64,000 bases of DNA from Xanthobacteraceae bacterium. GTDB lineage: Bacteria > Pseudomonadota > Alphaproteobacteria > Rhizobiales > Xanthobacteraceae. The notes beneath the pieces were generated by a model, which saw only the letters and a program-made list of their open reading frames with translations, searched no databases and was not told the DNA's origin. Within the stretch, counting starts at the first letter, position 1. Each line of letters opens with the position of its first letter. Of this stretch, positions 51,168-60,671 are shown in pieces. The stretch lies in the NCBI GenBank assembly GCA_031291475.1, contig JARLIY010000120.1, forward strand, positions 1 through 64,000, in the 5' to 3' direction. The position numbers were made by a program, and so were the translations under genes.

Positions 51168-52958
51168 ATGAAACCTACCGACATTTCGGCCCCCGACTAC
51201 TTCCACAAGGTGGTGGATTGTCAGTGGGCCTGCCCGGCGCACACGCCGGTTCCTGAATATATCCGCTTGATCGCCGCCGGCCGTTACAGCGACGCGTACA
51301 TGATCAATTGGGAATCGAATGTGTTTCCGGGCGTGCTCGGACGCACCTGCGATCGCCCCTGCGAGCCCGCCTGCCGGCGCGGCCGCGTCGAGAAGGAGCC
51401 GGTGGCGATCTGTCGGCTCAAGCGCGTCGCCGCCGACTTCAAGGACGACATCCGCGCGCGCCTGCCCAAACCCCCCGCGACCGGGAACGGCAAGCGCATC
51501 GCGCTGGTGGGCGGCGGCCCTGCGTCGCTCACCGTGGCGCGCGACCTCGTGCCGCTCGGTTACAAATGTGTCGTATTCGACCAGGACCCGCTGTCCGGCG
51601 GCATGATGCGCACGCAGATTCCGAAATTCCGCCTGCCGGAAAAAGTGCTCGACGAGGAGTGCCGTTACATTCTCGATCTCGGCGTCGAATTCGTCGGCAG
51701 CAAGCGCATCGACAGCATGAAGGCGCTGCTCGCCGAAGACTTCGATGCGGTGTTCGTCGGTTGCGGCGCGCCGCGCGGCCGCGACCTCGACATTCCCGGC
51801 CGCAAGGAAGCCGTCAAGAATATCCATATCGGCATCGACTGGCTCGCCAGCGTCTCCTTCGGCCACATCGACAAGATCGGCAAACGCGTCATCGTGCTCG
51901 GCGGCGGCAACACCGCCATGGATTGCTGCCGCTCCTCGCGCCGGCTCGGCGGCGAGAACGTCAAAGTCGTCGTTCGCTCCGGCTTCGAGGAGATGAAGGC
52001 GTCTCCCTGGGAGAAGGAAGACGCCATGCACGAGGACATTCCGATCTTCAATTACCTGGTGCCGAAGGAATTCACGACCGAGAACGGCAAGCTGACCGGC
52101 GTCACCTTCACGAAGGTCAAGCCGGTGCGCGACGCCGACGGCTGCCGCGATCTCGTGCCCACCGGCGAGCCCGACCAGCACTTCCCCTGCGACGACGTTC
52201 TGGTCGCCGTCGGCCAGGAGAATGCCTTCCCCTGGATCGAGCGCGATTGCGGCATCGAGTTCGACAAGCGGAACATGCCCAAGGTCGACTTCACGACCAT
52301 GGCATCGACGCATCCCAAGGTGTTTTTCGGCGGCGACGCCGCCTTCGGGCCGAAGAACATCATCTGGGCGGTGGCGCATGGCCGCGAGGCCGCGATCTCG
52401 ATCGACAAATTCTGCCGTGGCGAAGACGTGAAAGTCCGCCCCGCCCCGCAGATCGCGGTCACCAGTCAGAAAATGGGCATCCACGAGTGGAGCTACGACA
52501 ACGAGATCACGCTCGATAAGCGTTATCGTGTGCCGCATCGCGAGAAGGTGGTGGCGCTGCGCGATATCAGGGCCGAAGTCGAGCTCGGCTACGACGTCGA
52601 TCTGGCGCTCAAGGAAGCCGAGCGGTGCCTCAATTGCGACGTGCAGACCGTATTCACCGGGCAACTCTGCATCGAGTGCGACGCCTGCGTCGACATCTGC
52701 CCGATGGACTGCATCAGCTTTACCGAGAACGGCGATGAGGCCGACCTGCGCTCGCGCCTGCAGGCGCCGGCCGAAAACCTCACGCAGGACCTCTATATCG
52801 GCAACAGCCTCAAGACCGGGCGCATCATGGTCAAGGACGAGGATGTATGCCTGCACTGCGGGCTGTGCGCCGAACGCTGTCCCACCGGCGCCTGGGACAT
52901 GCAGAAATACCTCATCGACATGACTCACGCAGAGCACGCATGCCAATCCAGAGGGTAA
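51168..52958 (+). CDS. GltD-type FAD/FeS subunit of a 2-oxoacid oxidoreductase
   Basis: A 596-residue iron-sulfur flavoprotein. The N-terminal part has the GltD cluster motifs (CQWACPAH; CDRPCEPACRRG). Then come an FAD Rossmann motif GGGPASLTVA and an NAD(P)H motif GGGNTAMDC. The C-terminus carries CLNCD plus two ferredoxin sites (CIECDACVDICPMD and CLHCGLCAERCP). It would move electrons between the catalytic subunits and NAD(P). A three-subunit 2-oxoglutarate:NADP+ oxidoreductase with such a subunit was described in Azoarcus evansii. The next gene overlaps by 19 bases. Confidence 0.85.
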   Translation: MKPTDISAPDYFHKVVDCQWACPAHTPVPEYIRLIAAGRYSDAYMINWESNVFPGVLGRTCDRPCEPACRRGRVEKEPVAICRLKRVAADFKDDIRARLPKPPATGNGKRIALVGGGPASLTVARDLVPLGYKCVVFDQDPLSGGMMRTQIPKFRLPEKVLDEECRYILDLGVEFVGSKRIDSMKALLAEDFDAVFVGCGAPRGRDLDIPGRKEAVKNIHIGIDWLASVSFGHIDKIGKRVIVLGGGNTAMDCCRSSRRLGGENVKVVVRSGFEEMKASPWEKEDAMHEDIPIFNYLVPKEFTTENGKLTGVTFTKVKPVRDADGCRDLVPTGEPDQHFPCDDVLVAVGQENAFPWIERDCGIEFDKRNMPKVDFTTMASTHPKVFFGGDAAFGPKNIIWAVAHGREAAISIDKFCRGEDVKVRPAPQIAVTSQKMGIHEWSYDNEITLDKRYRVPHREKVVALRDIRAEVELGYDVDLALKEAERCLNCDVQTVFTGQLCIECDACVDICPMDCISFTENGDEADLRSRLQAPAENLTQDLYIGNSLKTGRIMVKDEDVCLHCGLCAERCPTGAWDMQKYLIDMTHAEHACQSRG

Positions 52959-54781
52959 ACGACTTCGTCGTCCGGTTCGCCAACGTCAACGGCTCCGGCT
53001 CCGCCAGCGCCAACGAGCTGTTCGCCCGCTCGGTGCTGCGCATGGGCATTCCGGTCGCGCCGCGCAACATCTTTCCCTCCAACATCCAGGGGCTGCCGAC
53101 CTGGTACGAGGTGCGCATTTCCGAGGCCGGCCACCTTGGCGCGCGCGGCGGCATCGATCTCGCGGTGGCGATGAATCCGCAGACCTGGGACCAGGACGTC
53201 GCCGGCCTCGAGCCCGGCGGGTATCTCCTCTACGATTCCACCAAGCCGATGCCGAAGTCGAAATTCCGCGACGACATCACCGTCATCGGCGTGCCGCTCA
53301 CCGCCATCTGCAACCGCGAATATTCCGACCCGCGCCAGCGCCAATTGTTCAAGAAAATCGTCTATGGCGGCGCGCTCTCGGTATTGCTCGCTATGGATAT
53401 CGGCGAGATGGAGAAGCTGATCGGCGAGCAGTATGCCGGCAAGGAGAAGCTGTTCGACGCCAACAGGCACGCGCTGCATCTCGGCCGCGACTGGGTGACG
53501 ATGAATCTCGATCACCCGATCGGCTTGCGATTGAAGCGCGCCGACGCGGTCGGCGACCGCATCTTCATCGAGGGCAATTCGGCGGCGGCTTTGGGCGCGG
53601 TCTATGGCGGCGCCACGGTCTGCGCCTGGTATCCGATCACGCCGTCCTCGTCGCTCGCCGAAGCGTTCACCCGCCACTGCAGCCGGCTGCGCGTCGATCC
53701 GCAAACCAAGAAGAACAAATTCGCCATCATCCAGGCCGAGGACGAGCTGGCCTCGATCGGCATCGTGGTCGGCGCGTCCTGGAACGGCGCCCGCGCCTTC
53801 ACCGCCACCTCCGGGCCGGGCATTTCCTTGATGCAGGAATTTCTCGGGCTCGCCTATTTCGCCGAAATTCCCGCCGTGGTGTTCGACGTGCAGCGGGCCG
53901 GGCCCTCGACCGGCATGCCGACGCGCACACAACAGACCGATATTTTGTCCTGCGCCTACGCTTCGCACGGCGATACCAAGCATGTTCTGCTGTTCCCCGA
54001 CGATCCGGCGGAAGCCTTTGAATTCGCCGCCGCGGCCTTCGATCTGGCGGAGCGGCTGCAGACGCCGATTTTCGTCATGCTCGACCTCGATATCGGCATG
54101 AACCATCGGCTGTCGCGGCCGCTTACCTGGGACGACAGCCGCCGCTACGACCGCGGCAAGGTGATGACGGCAACGGCGCTGGAAGCCGGCGCCGATTTCG
54201 GCCGCTATCTCGATGTCGACGGTGACGGCATCCCCTATCGCACCTATCCGGGCACGCATCCGGCGAAGGGCTCGTTCTTCACCCGCGGCACCTCGCATGA
54301 CCGTTACGCCCGCTACACCGAAGAAGGCGCGGCCTATGCCGACAACATGCAGCGGCTATTGCGCAAGTTCGAGACCGCGAAAGACCTGGTGCCGCGGCCG
54401 TTGCAGGCCAATGCGACCAAACAGACAAAATACGGCGTGATCTATTTCGGCTCGACCTCGCCGGCCATGGACGAGGCGATCGAGCTGCTCGAAGCCGGCG
54501 GCCATGTGCTCGACCGGTTGCGCGTGCGCGCCTTCCCGTTCCACTCCAGCGTGACGAGCTTTATCGGCGAGCACGATTTCGTGTTTGTGGTCGAGCAGAA
54601 CCGGGACGCGCAGCTGCGCTCGCTGGTCGTCAACGAATGCAGCATCGATCCGGTGCGGCTCGTGCCGATCCTGCATTACGACGGCACGCCGATCACCGCG
54701 CGCTTCATCGCCCGCGCCGTCGCCGACCACATCGATGCGCTCAAAGTCACCCCGCTGCGCCGGGGCAAGGTGGTGTCATGA
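52940..54781 (+). CDS. korA: 2-oxoacid:acceptor oxidoreductase, fused gamma-alpha subunit
   Basis: A 613-residue protein. The first 190 residues are the gamma domain (NGSGSASANELFARSVL; EVRISEAGHLGARGG). The alpha domain follows with AWYPITPSSSLAEAF, the TPP pyrimidine-domain start, and QAEDELASIGIVVGASWNG. It fits KorA (2-oxoglutarate) best among the family, because such gamma-alpha fusions are common there. Its ATG overlaps the upstream gene and its stop overlaps korB (ATGA). The substrate 2-oxoglutarate is inferred from this form. Confidence 0.85.
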   Translation: MPIQRVNDFVVRFANVNGSGSASANELFARSVLRMGIPVAPRNIFPSNIQGLPTWYEVRISEAGHLGARGGIDLAVAMNPQTWDQDVAGLEPGGYLLYDSTKPMPKSKFRDDITVIGVPLTAICNREYSDPRQRQLFKKIVYGGALSVLLAMDIGEMEKLIGEQYAGKEKLFDANRHALHLGRDWVTMNLDHPIGLRLKRADAVGDRIFIEGNSAAALGAVYGGATVCAWYPITPSSSLAEAFTRHCSRLRVDPQTKKNKFAIIQAEDELASIGIVVGASWNGARAFTATSGPGISLMQEFLGLAYFAEIPAVVFDVQRAGPSTGMPTRTQQTDILSCAYASHGDTKHVLLFPDDPAEAFEFAAAAFDLAERLQTPIFVMLDLDIGMNHRLSRPLTWDDSRRYDRGKVMTATALEAGADFGRYLDVDGDGIPYRTYPGTHPAKGSFFTRGTSHDRYARYTEEGAAYADNMQRLLRKFETAKDLVPRPLQANATKQTKYGVIYFGSTSPAMDEAIELLEAGGHVLDRLRVRAFPFHSSVTSFIGEHDFVFVVEQNRDAQLRSLVVNECSIDPVRLVPILHYDGTPITARFIARAVADHIDALKVTPLRRGKVVS

Positions 54782-55833
54782 CCTACGTCGTCAAGCCGAA
54801 ATTCCATCACCCGGAGCTGCCGAAGAACGAGCTCGGCTTCACCCGCCGCGACTATGAGGGCGCGGTGTCGACGTTGTGCGCCGGCTGCGGCCACGACTCG
54901 ATCTCAGCCTCGATCATCGAGGCCTGCTTCGAGCTGTCGATCGCACCGCACCGGGTGGCGAAACTCTCCGGCATCGGCTGCTCGTCGAAGACGCCGACCT
55001 ATTTCCTCGGCTCTTCGCACGGCTTTAATTCCGTGCACGGGCGCATGCCCTCGGTGCTCACTGGCGCCAATCTCGCCAATCGCGACCTCATTTATCTCGG
55101 CGTATCCGGCGACGGCGATTCCGCCTCGATCGGCTTCGGCCAGTTCGCCCACGCCATCCGCCGCGGCGTCGATATGGTCTATATCGTGGAGAACAACGGC
55201 GTTTACGGCCTGACCAAGGGCCAATTCTCCGCCACGGCCGATCCCGGCTCGAAATCGAAGCGCGGCGTGATCAACACCGACGCCGCCATCGATCTCGTCG
55301 GCATCGCGCTGCAGGTTGGCGCCACCTTCGTCGCCCGCTCGTTCTCCGGCGACAAGAAGCAATTGACGCCGCTGATCAAGGCGGCGCTCGAACATCGCGG
55401 CGCCGCATTCATCGACGTGATCTCGCCGTGCGTGGCGTTTAACAACCACGCCGGCTCGACCAAGAGCTTTGATTACGTGCGCGAGCACAACGACGCGGTC
55501 AACCGACTCGATTTCATCACCGGCCGCGCGGCGATCCACGTCGATTACGCGCCGGGCAGCGTCGAACTGGTGCAGCAACATGACGGCTCGACCATCGCGC
55601 TGCGCAAGCTCGACGCCGAATACGACGTGCACAATCGTCTCGCCGCCATGAGCTTTCTCCAACACCACGCCGCCAAGGGACAGATCGTCACCGGGCTGCT
55701 CTACGTCGTGCCCGAGGCCGAGGACCTGCACGGTCATCTCAACACCGTCGAGACGCCGCTGAACGCGCTCGGCGAGAAGGAGCTGTGCCCGGGCTCGGCG
55801 GCGCTGGATAAGTTCAACGCTTCGCTGCGGTAA
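54778..55833 (+). CDS. korB: 2-oxoacid:acceptor oxidoreductase, beta subunit (TPP)
   Basis: A 351-residue TPP-binding subunit. CAGCGHDSIS begins the cofactor domain, SGIGCSSKTP is a cluster-ligand region, and GDGDSASIG-N24-NNGVYG is the Mg-diphosphate motif. With KorA it forms the active site where the oxoacid is decarboxylated to an acyl-CoA. Translation is coupled to korA. The gene is followed by a repeat and then the convergent RluA gene. Confidence 0.9.
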   Translation: MTYVVKPKFHHPELPKNELGFTRRDYEGAVSTLCAGCGHDSISASIIEACFELSIAPHRVAKLSGIGCSSKTPTYFLGSSHGFNSVHGRMPSVLTGANLANRDLIYLGVSGDGDSASIGFGQFAHAIRRGVDMVYIVENNGVYGLTKGQFSATADPGSKSKRGVINTDAAIDLVGIALQVGATFVARSFSGDKKQLTPLIKAALEHRGAAFIDVISPCVAFNNHAGSTKSFDYVREHNDAVNRLDFITGRAAIHVDYAPGSVELVQQHDGSTIALRKLDAEYDVHNRLAAMSFLQHHAAKGQIVTGLLYVVPEAEDLHGHLNTVETPLNALGEKELCPGSAALDKFNASLR

Positions 55834-55841
55834 TTCTCGTC

Positions 55842-55966
55842 ATGGCCGGGCTTGTCCCGGCCATCCACGTCTTCCTGACAATGCTGCAAAGACGATGGAT
55901 GCCCGGCACATAGGCGAGGCGAGCGAAGCGACGCCGTTCTTCGAACGGCTATGGCCGGGCATGACA
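55842..55966. repeat. Palindromic repeat after korB
   Basis: A strong hairpin ATGGCCGGG-CTTGT-CCCGGCCAT starts 8 bases after the korB stop, and ATGGCCGGGCATGACA closes the element near 55951-55966. The middle has CCATCCACGTCTTCC, typical of repeats scattered in Bradyrhizobium-like genomes. It may terminate both convergent genes. Confidence 0.65.
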
Positions 55967-55989
55967 AATGAACGGCGCGCAAGGGACGC

Positions 55990-56976
55990 CTATTCCTCCT
56001 CCGGCGCCTCGACGATCGGATCGTAGCGCGATGCATCCAGCCCGAGCAGGTTCCACGATTGCTGCATGTGCGGCGGCAGCGGCGCGCTGACGTCGATCGT
56101 CCCGCCGCGCGGATGCGGCACGACGATGCGGCGGGCGAGGAGGTGCAGCTTGTTCTGCATGCCGCCCGGCAGCGCCCAGTTCTCCAGCAAAAAATATTTC
56201 GGGTCGCCGACGATCGGATGACCGATATGCGCCATGTGCGCGCGCAATTGATGGGTGCGGCCGGTCACCGGTTTGAGCGACATCCAGGCCATAAGCGGCC
56301 CTGAGTTTTCCACCACTGCGTAATAGGTCACCGCGTGGCTCGCGCCCTTCTCGCCGTGGCGGGCGATGCGCATAAACGAGTCCTCCTCGCGCTCCTCCTT
56401 GGCGAGGAAGGTGGAGATGCGGCCCTGCTGTACTTTGGGGACGCCGGCGACCAGCGCCCAATAGATCTTGCGCGCCGAACGCGAGCGGAAGGTCTTCGCC
56501 AGCGCCGTCGCGGCGAACCGCGTCTTGGCGACCAGGAGACAGCCGGCGGTATCCTTGTCGAGCCGGTGCACCAGCCGCGGCCGCTGGCCGTGCGCATCGC
56601 GCAAGACCTCGAGCATGCCGTCGAGATGGCGCGTGGTGCCCGAGCCGCCCTGCACCGCAAGCCCCATCGGCTTGTTGAGCACCAGCACGTCGGCGTCTTC
56701 GTGCAACATGATGGAGCGGAGAAAGGCGCGGGTTTTCTCGTCGGCCTCGCTGCCCGGCGTTCGCGGCTTCGGCGCATCGAGGCGGAGCGGCGGAATGCGC
56801 ACGCTCTGCCCGGCTTCCAGCCGGTTCTTCGGCGCCGTGCGCTTGCCGTTGACGCGCACCTCGCCTTTACGGATGACGCGCTGGATATGGGAGAAGCTCA
56901 ACCCGGGAAAGCGCGCTTCGAGAAAGCGATCCACCCGCATGCCGGCTTCGTCGGCAGTGACGGCGACAGTCTGCAC
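55990..56976 (-). CDS. RluA family pseudouridine synthase
   Basis: A 328-residue enzyme. An N-terminal S4 RNA-binding domain (about 1-70; HIQRVIRKGEVRVNGKR) is followed by the catalytic domain with HRLDKDTAGCLLVAK, whose Asp attacks uridine, and GRTHQLRAHMAHIGHPIVGD. Length suits RluC or RluD (23S rRNA). The GTG start follows a GGGGAGGGGAAA stretch. The C-terminus is acidic (EAPEEE). Confidence 0.9.
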   Translation of the reverse strand: MQTVAVTADEAGMRVDRFLEARFPGLSFSHIQRVIRKGEVRVNGKRTAPKNRLEAGQSVRIPPLRLDAPKPRTPGSEADEKTRAFLRSIMLHEDADVLVLNKPMGLAVQGGSGTTRHLDGMLEVLRDAHGQRPRLVHRLDKDTAGCLLVAKTRFAATALAKTFRSRSARKIYWALVAGVPKVQQGRISTFLAKEEREEDSFMRIARHGEKGASHAVTYYAVVENSGPLMAWMSLKPVTGRTHQLRAHMAHIGHPIVGDPKYFLLENWALPGGMQNKLHLLARRIVVPHPRGGTIDVSAPLPPHMQQSWNLLGLDASRYDPIVEAPEEE

Positions 56977-57317
56977 TTTCCCCTCCCCCCAGGAGCTGTT
57001 GCGAGTGGCGGGGAGGGTCGGCGCGCTGCTTTCACCTCTCCCCGCTTGCGGGGACGGGTCGACCGCGTGAGCAGAGCGAGGGCGGTCGGGTGAGGGGGCT
57101 GTTCCGCGAGTCTGAGCCTGCGGGAAAGCCCCCTCACCATAGCGATGCTTCGCGTCGCGTTCTTGTTTAAACGACGGCGGCCGAAGGCCCCCTACGCCCT
57201 CTCCCCGCACGCGGGGAGAGGGAGAAGGAAAGCGGCTTTGGCGTTTGCCGTGTTTGTGATGTCTCGGCCCGGCTCTTTGCTTGCCGCCGCCCGGCTGGCG
57301 CGGGCCCCTTCCGCGCC
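56977..57317. repeat. Intergenic palindromic repeat block
   Basis: Two copies of the CTCTCCCCGC...GCGGGGA type lie here: CTCTCCCCGCTTGCGGGGA near 57040 and CTCTCCCCGCACGCGGGGAGAG near 57200. Between them are CCCCCTCACC and GGTGAGGGGGC arms. No gene is seen in these 340 bases. Confidence 0.6.
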
Positions 57318-58652
57318 TCAAGACCCGCTCCGCTCGCGCCGCAGCTTCGCCCAATATTCCAGGCGCTTTCTGATCTCGCGCTCGAAGCCGCGCTCGGGCG
57401 GATCGTAAAATGTGTGCCGGCCGAGCGCCTCCGGGAAATAGTCCTGCCCAGAGAAGGCTTCTTCGGTGTCGTGATCGTATTCGTAGCCCGAGCCGTAGCC
57501 TTCCGCCTGCATCAGCTTGGTCGGCGCATTGAGGATGTGCCTGGGCGGCAAGAGCGAGCCCGCTTCCTTGGCGGCGCGCATGGCGGCGCCGAACGCCGTG
57601 TAGGTGGCGTTCGATTTCGGCGCGGTGGCGACATAGAGCACGGCCTCGGCGATGGCGAGTTCGCCTTCCGGCGAGCCGAGAAAATCGTAGGCGTCCTTGG
57701 CGGCATTGGCGACGACCAGCGCCTGCGGGTCGGCAAGCCCGATATCCTCGACCGCCATGCGCACGATACGCCGCGCCAGATAGAGCGGGTCCTCGCCGGC
57801 ATCGAGCATGCGGCAAAGGTAATACAGCGCGGCGTCGGCGTCCGACCCGCGCACCGATTTATGCAGCGCGCTGATCAGGTTGTAGTGGCCGTCCTGCTTC
57901 TTGTCGTAGATCGGCGCGCGGCGCTGCACGATCCCTTGCAGGGCGGTGGCGTCGAAAATCTCGCCCTCCCGCGCGGCGCGCCACACGTCCTCCGCGAGCG
58001 TGAGCGCCGAGCGGCCGTCGCCGTCGGCCATACGCAGAAGCGAAGCGCGCGCCTCGTCGTCGAGGGGGAGTTTTTTGCCCTCGATCGTCTCGGCGCGTTG
58101 GAGGAGCTTCTCCAGCGCGGCGCCATCGAGCGGCTTGAACACCAGTACGCGCGCGCGAGAGAGTAGCGGCGCGATCAGCTCGAACGAGGGATTCTCCGTG
58201 GTCGCTCCGACCAGGACGATGGTGCCGTCCTCGAGCACCGGCAGGAAGGAATCCTGCTGGGCGCGGTTGAAGCGGTGAATCTCGTCGACGAAGAGCAGCG
58301 TCCCCTGCCCGGTTTCGCGCCGCGCCCGCGCCGCGTCGAAGACTTTTTTCAGATCGGCGACGCCGGAAAAGATCGCCGAGATCTGCTCGAAATGCAGGTC
58401 GGTCGCCCGCGCCAACAGCCGCGCCACGGTGGTCTTGCCGGTGCCCGGCGGCCCCCAGAAGACGAGCGAGCCGAGCGAGCGCGTCTCCAGCATGCGCGTG
58501 AGCGTGCCGTCGGGACCGAGCAGGTGATCCTGCCCGACCACGTCGGCCAGCCGGTCGGGGCGAAGCTTGTCGGCGAGCGGACGCGGCGCATCGCGCTCCA
58601 GGCCGGCGGCCGCGAACAACGTCGGCGATTTACCTTTCGGCCGCGTGCTCAT
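57318..58652 (-). CDS. rarA: Replication-associated recombination protein A
   Basis: A 444-residue AAA+ ATPase of the RarA/MgsA/WRNIP1 family. Walker A is GPPGTGKTT, Walker B is LLFVDEIHRFNRAQQD, and sensor 1 is GATTENPSFE. The C-terminal tetramerisation region with NAPTKLMQAEGYG is typical. It acts at stalled forks with RecA and SSB. Its ATG overlaps the stop of the protease gene upstream (ATGA). Confidence 0.93.
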   Translation of the reverse strand: MSTRPKGKSPTLFAAAGLERDAPRPLADKLRPDRLADVVGQDHLLGPDGTLTRMLETRSLGSLVFWGPPGTGKTTVARLLARATDLHFEQISAIFSGVADLKKVFDAARARRETGQGTLLFVDEIHRFNRAQQDSFLPVLEDGTIVLVGATTENPSFELIAPLLSRARVLVFKPLDGAALEKLLQRAETIEGKKLPLDDEARASLLRMADGDGRSALTLAEDVWRAAREGEIFDATALQGIVQRRAPIYDKKQDGHYNLISALHKSVRGSDADAALYYLCRMLDAGEDPLYLARRIVRMAVEDIGLADPQALVVANAAKDAYDFLGSPEGELAIAEAVLYVATAPKSNATYTAFGAAMRAAKEAGSLLPPRHILNAPTKLMQAEGYGSGYEYDHDTEEAFSGQDYFPEALGRHTFYDPPERGFEREIRKRLEYWAKLRRERSGS

Positions 58653-60052
58653 CCTGAGAACATCACCGATATCTGCTCGCCGCCGCGATTGACGGTGATG
58701 CGCCACGCCCGGCCGCCGGCGCGGGTGATGCGATCGAGATCGGCCGGTTTTTCGATTTTCTGGTTGTTCACCGAAACCACGATATCGCCCTTGCGAAAGC
58801 CGATCGACTGCGCCGCCGAGCCGTCGGCCACTTTGACGATGACGACTCCGCGGCTCTGGGAATCGAGCCGCAGCTCTTCGGCGAGCGCCGGCGACAGGTT
58901 GGCGACCGTGGCGCCGAGGAACGGCGAGCGCGCGCTGATTTCGATCTCCTCGCGCGGCGTGTCGGGGGCGCTTTGCAGGCCGACCGTAACTGTCGTTTCG
59001 CGTCCCTGGCGCAACAGCGCGACTTGCGCGCTGCCGCCGAGCGGCTTGGTGGCGAAGCGATAATCGAAGGCGTTGGGATCTTCGACGGCGGTGCCGTCTA
59101 CGCCGAGGATGACGTCGCCGGTCTTGATGCCGGCGCGCGCGGCGGGACCGCCGGAGGCGACATTGGCGACCAGCGCCCCGCTCGGCCGCTTCAAGCCGAG
59201 GCTGTCGGCGATCTCCGGCGTCACCTCCTGCAGCTTGGCGCCGAGCCACGGCCGCATCACCGCGGCGCTGCCGCCTCTTGCCGAGGCGACGACCACGCGC
59301 ACCATGTTGGCGGGGATGGCAAAGCCAATGCCCTGCGATCCGCCCGAGCGCGAATAGATCGCGGTGTTGATGCCGATGAGGCGGCCGCTGAGATCGACCA
59401 GCGCGCCGCCGGAATTGCCGGGATTAATGGCGGCGTCGGTCTGGATGAAAAACCGGTAGTCGCTGACGCCGACCTGCGTGCGCGCCAGCGCCGAGACGAT
59501 GCCGTGCGTCACCGTTTGCCCGACGCCGAACGGATCGCCGATCGCCAGCACCACGTCGCCGACCTGCAGCTCGTCGGAATTGCCGAATTCGAGCGCCGGA
59601 AAGCGCTCGGACGCGTCCTTGAGGCGGAGCACCGCGAGATCGCTGCGCTCGTCCTTGAGCGCGATGTCGGCGTCGAACTCGCGCTTGTCGGCGAGCGCGA
59701 TCTTTACCTGGCTAGCGCCGTCGATCACGTGGAAATTGGTGACGACGAGGCCCGCCGAATCGATGATGACGCCGGAGCCGAGCGAGCGCTCGACCTGCTC
59801 GCGCGGCACCGCGCCGAAGAACTGCCGGAACAGCGGATCGTTCATGAACGGGTTGCGGTTCTCGACGACGCGGGCCGCATAGACGTTGACCACCGCGGGC
59901 GCCACGCGGCGCACCACCGGAGCAAACGACATTTGCAGCTCGGCCGACGAGGGCGGCAGGCGGCGGTCCTGCGCGGGCGCAGCCGAAATGAGCGGTGACA
60001 GCGCAAGAACGACGGCGGCCAGCGTAATGATGAGGGCGCGCAAATGCGGCAT
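58649..60052 (-). CDS. Deg/HtrA-type periplasmic serine protease
   Basis: A 467-residue DegP/DegQ protein. A signal peptide ends near SAAPAQ. The trypsin-like domain has the triad His in VVTNFHVIDG, Asp in ERSDLAVLRL and Ser in GNSGGALVDLSG. Two PDZ domains follow (about 265-360 and 380-467). Compared with E. coli DegP the Q-linker insert is short, nearer to DegQ. It handles misfolded periplasmic proteins. The protease gene and rarA are coupled. Confidence 0.9.
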   Translation of the reverse strand: MPHLRALIITLAAVVLALSPLISAAPAQDRRLPPSSAELQMSFAPVVRRVAPAVVNVYAARVVENRNPFMNDPLFRQFFGAVPREQVERSLGSGVIIDSAGLVVTNFHVIDGASQVKIALADKREFDADIALKDERSDLAVLRLKDASERFPALEFGNSDELQVGDVVLAIGDPFGVGQTVTHGIVSALARTQVGVSDYRFFIQTDAAINPGNSGGALVDLSGRLIGINTAIYSRSGGSQGIGFAIPANMVRVVVASARGGSAAVMRPWLGAKLQEVTPEIADSLGLKRPSGALVANVASGGPAARAGIKTGDVILGVDGTAVEDPNAFDYRFATKPLGGSAQVALLRQGRETTVTVGLQSAPDTPREEIEISARSPFLGATVANLSPALAEELRLDSQSRGVVIVKVADGSAAQSIGFRKGDIVVSVNNQKIEKPADLDRITRAGGRAWRITVNRGGEQISVMFSG

Positions 60053-60076
60053 GAACGAACGTCCGTAACTTATTTC

Positions 60077-60212
60077 CGTCACCCTGAGGTGCGAGCCAAC
60101 GGGTCCATCCCGAGGCCGGCCCGACGATAAACTCCGCGAGCCTCGAAGGGCGACGGCCCGGACGCTTCGCCGCATCCTTCGAGGGCCGCTTCGCGGCCGC
60201 CTCAGGATGACG
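60077..60212. repeat. Palindromic repeat downstream of rplQ
   Basis: CGTCACCCTGAGG (60077-60089) and CCTCAGGATGACG (60200-60212) are inverted outer arms. The inside holds CCTCGAAGGGCGACGG and CCTTCGAGGGCCGC. The left part resembles the element at 16682-16718. It separates the ribosomal operon end from the protease gene. Confidence 0.65.
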
Positions 60213-60220
60213 GCGCGCTA

Positions 60221-60649
60221 TTACGCGACGGCGGGCTCTGGCTCCTCGGCGCGCACCTGCATCGGCCCGGAATCCTTACCCTTGGCCTCGACGTCGCGGT
60301 CGACGAACTCGATGACCGCAACCGGCGCCGAATCGCCGTAGCGGAAGCCGGCCTTCATCACCCGGATATATCCGCCCTTGCGCCCCTTGTAGCGCGGGCC
60401 GATCACCTCGAAGAGCTTCTTGACCATGGCGAGGTCGCGCAGCTGCGCGATCGCCTGGCGGCGGGCGTGCAGGTCGCCGCGCTTGCCGAGCGTGACCAGC
60501 TTCTCCACCACCGGCCGCAAATCCTTCGCCTTCGGCAAGGTCGTCGTGATCTGCTCGTGCTTGATCAGCGACGCCGCGAGATTGGCCAGCATCGACTTGC
60601 GATGATCCGATCGCCGGCTGAACTTGCGATGGGTCTTGGCGTGACGCAT
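60221..60649 (-). CDS. rplQ: 50S ribosomal protein L17
   Basis: A 142-residue ribosomal protein. [20 protein letters not shown] and [22 protein letters not shown] are nearly universal. The C-terminus is longer than in E. coli and acidic (EEPEPAVA). It is the last gene of the alpha operon. Confidence 0.96.
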   Translation of the reverse strand: MRHAKTHRKFSRRSDHRKSMLANLAASLIKHEQITTTLPKAKDLRPVVEKLVTLGKRGDLHARRQAIAQLRDLAMVKKLFEVIGPRYKGRKGGYIRVMKAGFRYGDSAPVAVIEFVDRDVEAKGKDSGPMQVRAEEPEPAVA

Positions 60650-60671
60650 GCAGATGTCAGAACTCAGTCAT

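Noticed and set aside
51120-52946. Long minus-strand frame opposite the GltD-type subunit
   Set aside because: The plus-strand protein has complete Fe-S, FAD and NAD(P) motifs; the opposite frame has none.
56977-57816. Upstream extension of the RluA gene frame
   Set aside because: It runs through a palindromic repeat and into rarA, with low-complexity Arg/Gly sequence. The GTG at 56976 with a purine-rich site gives the correct family start.
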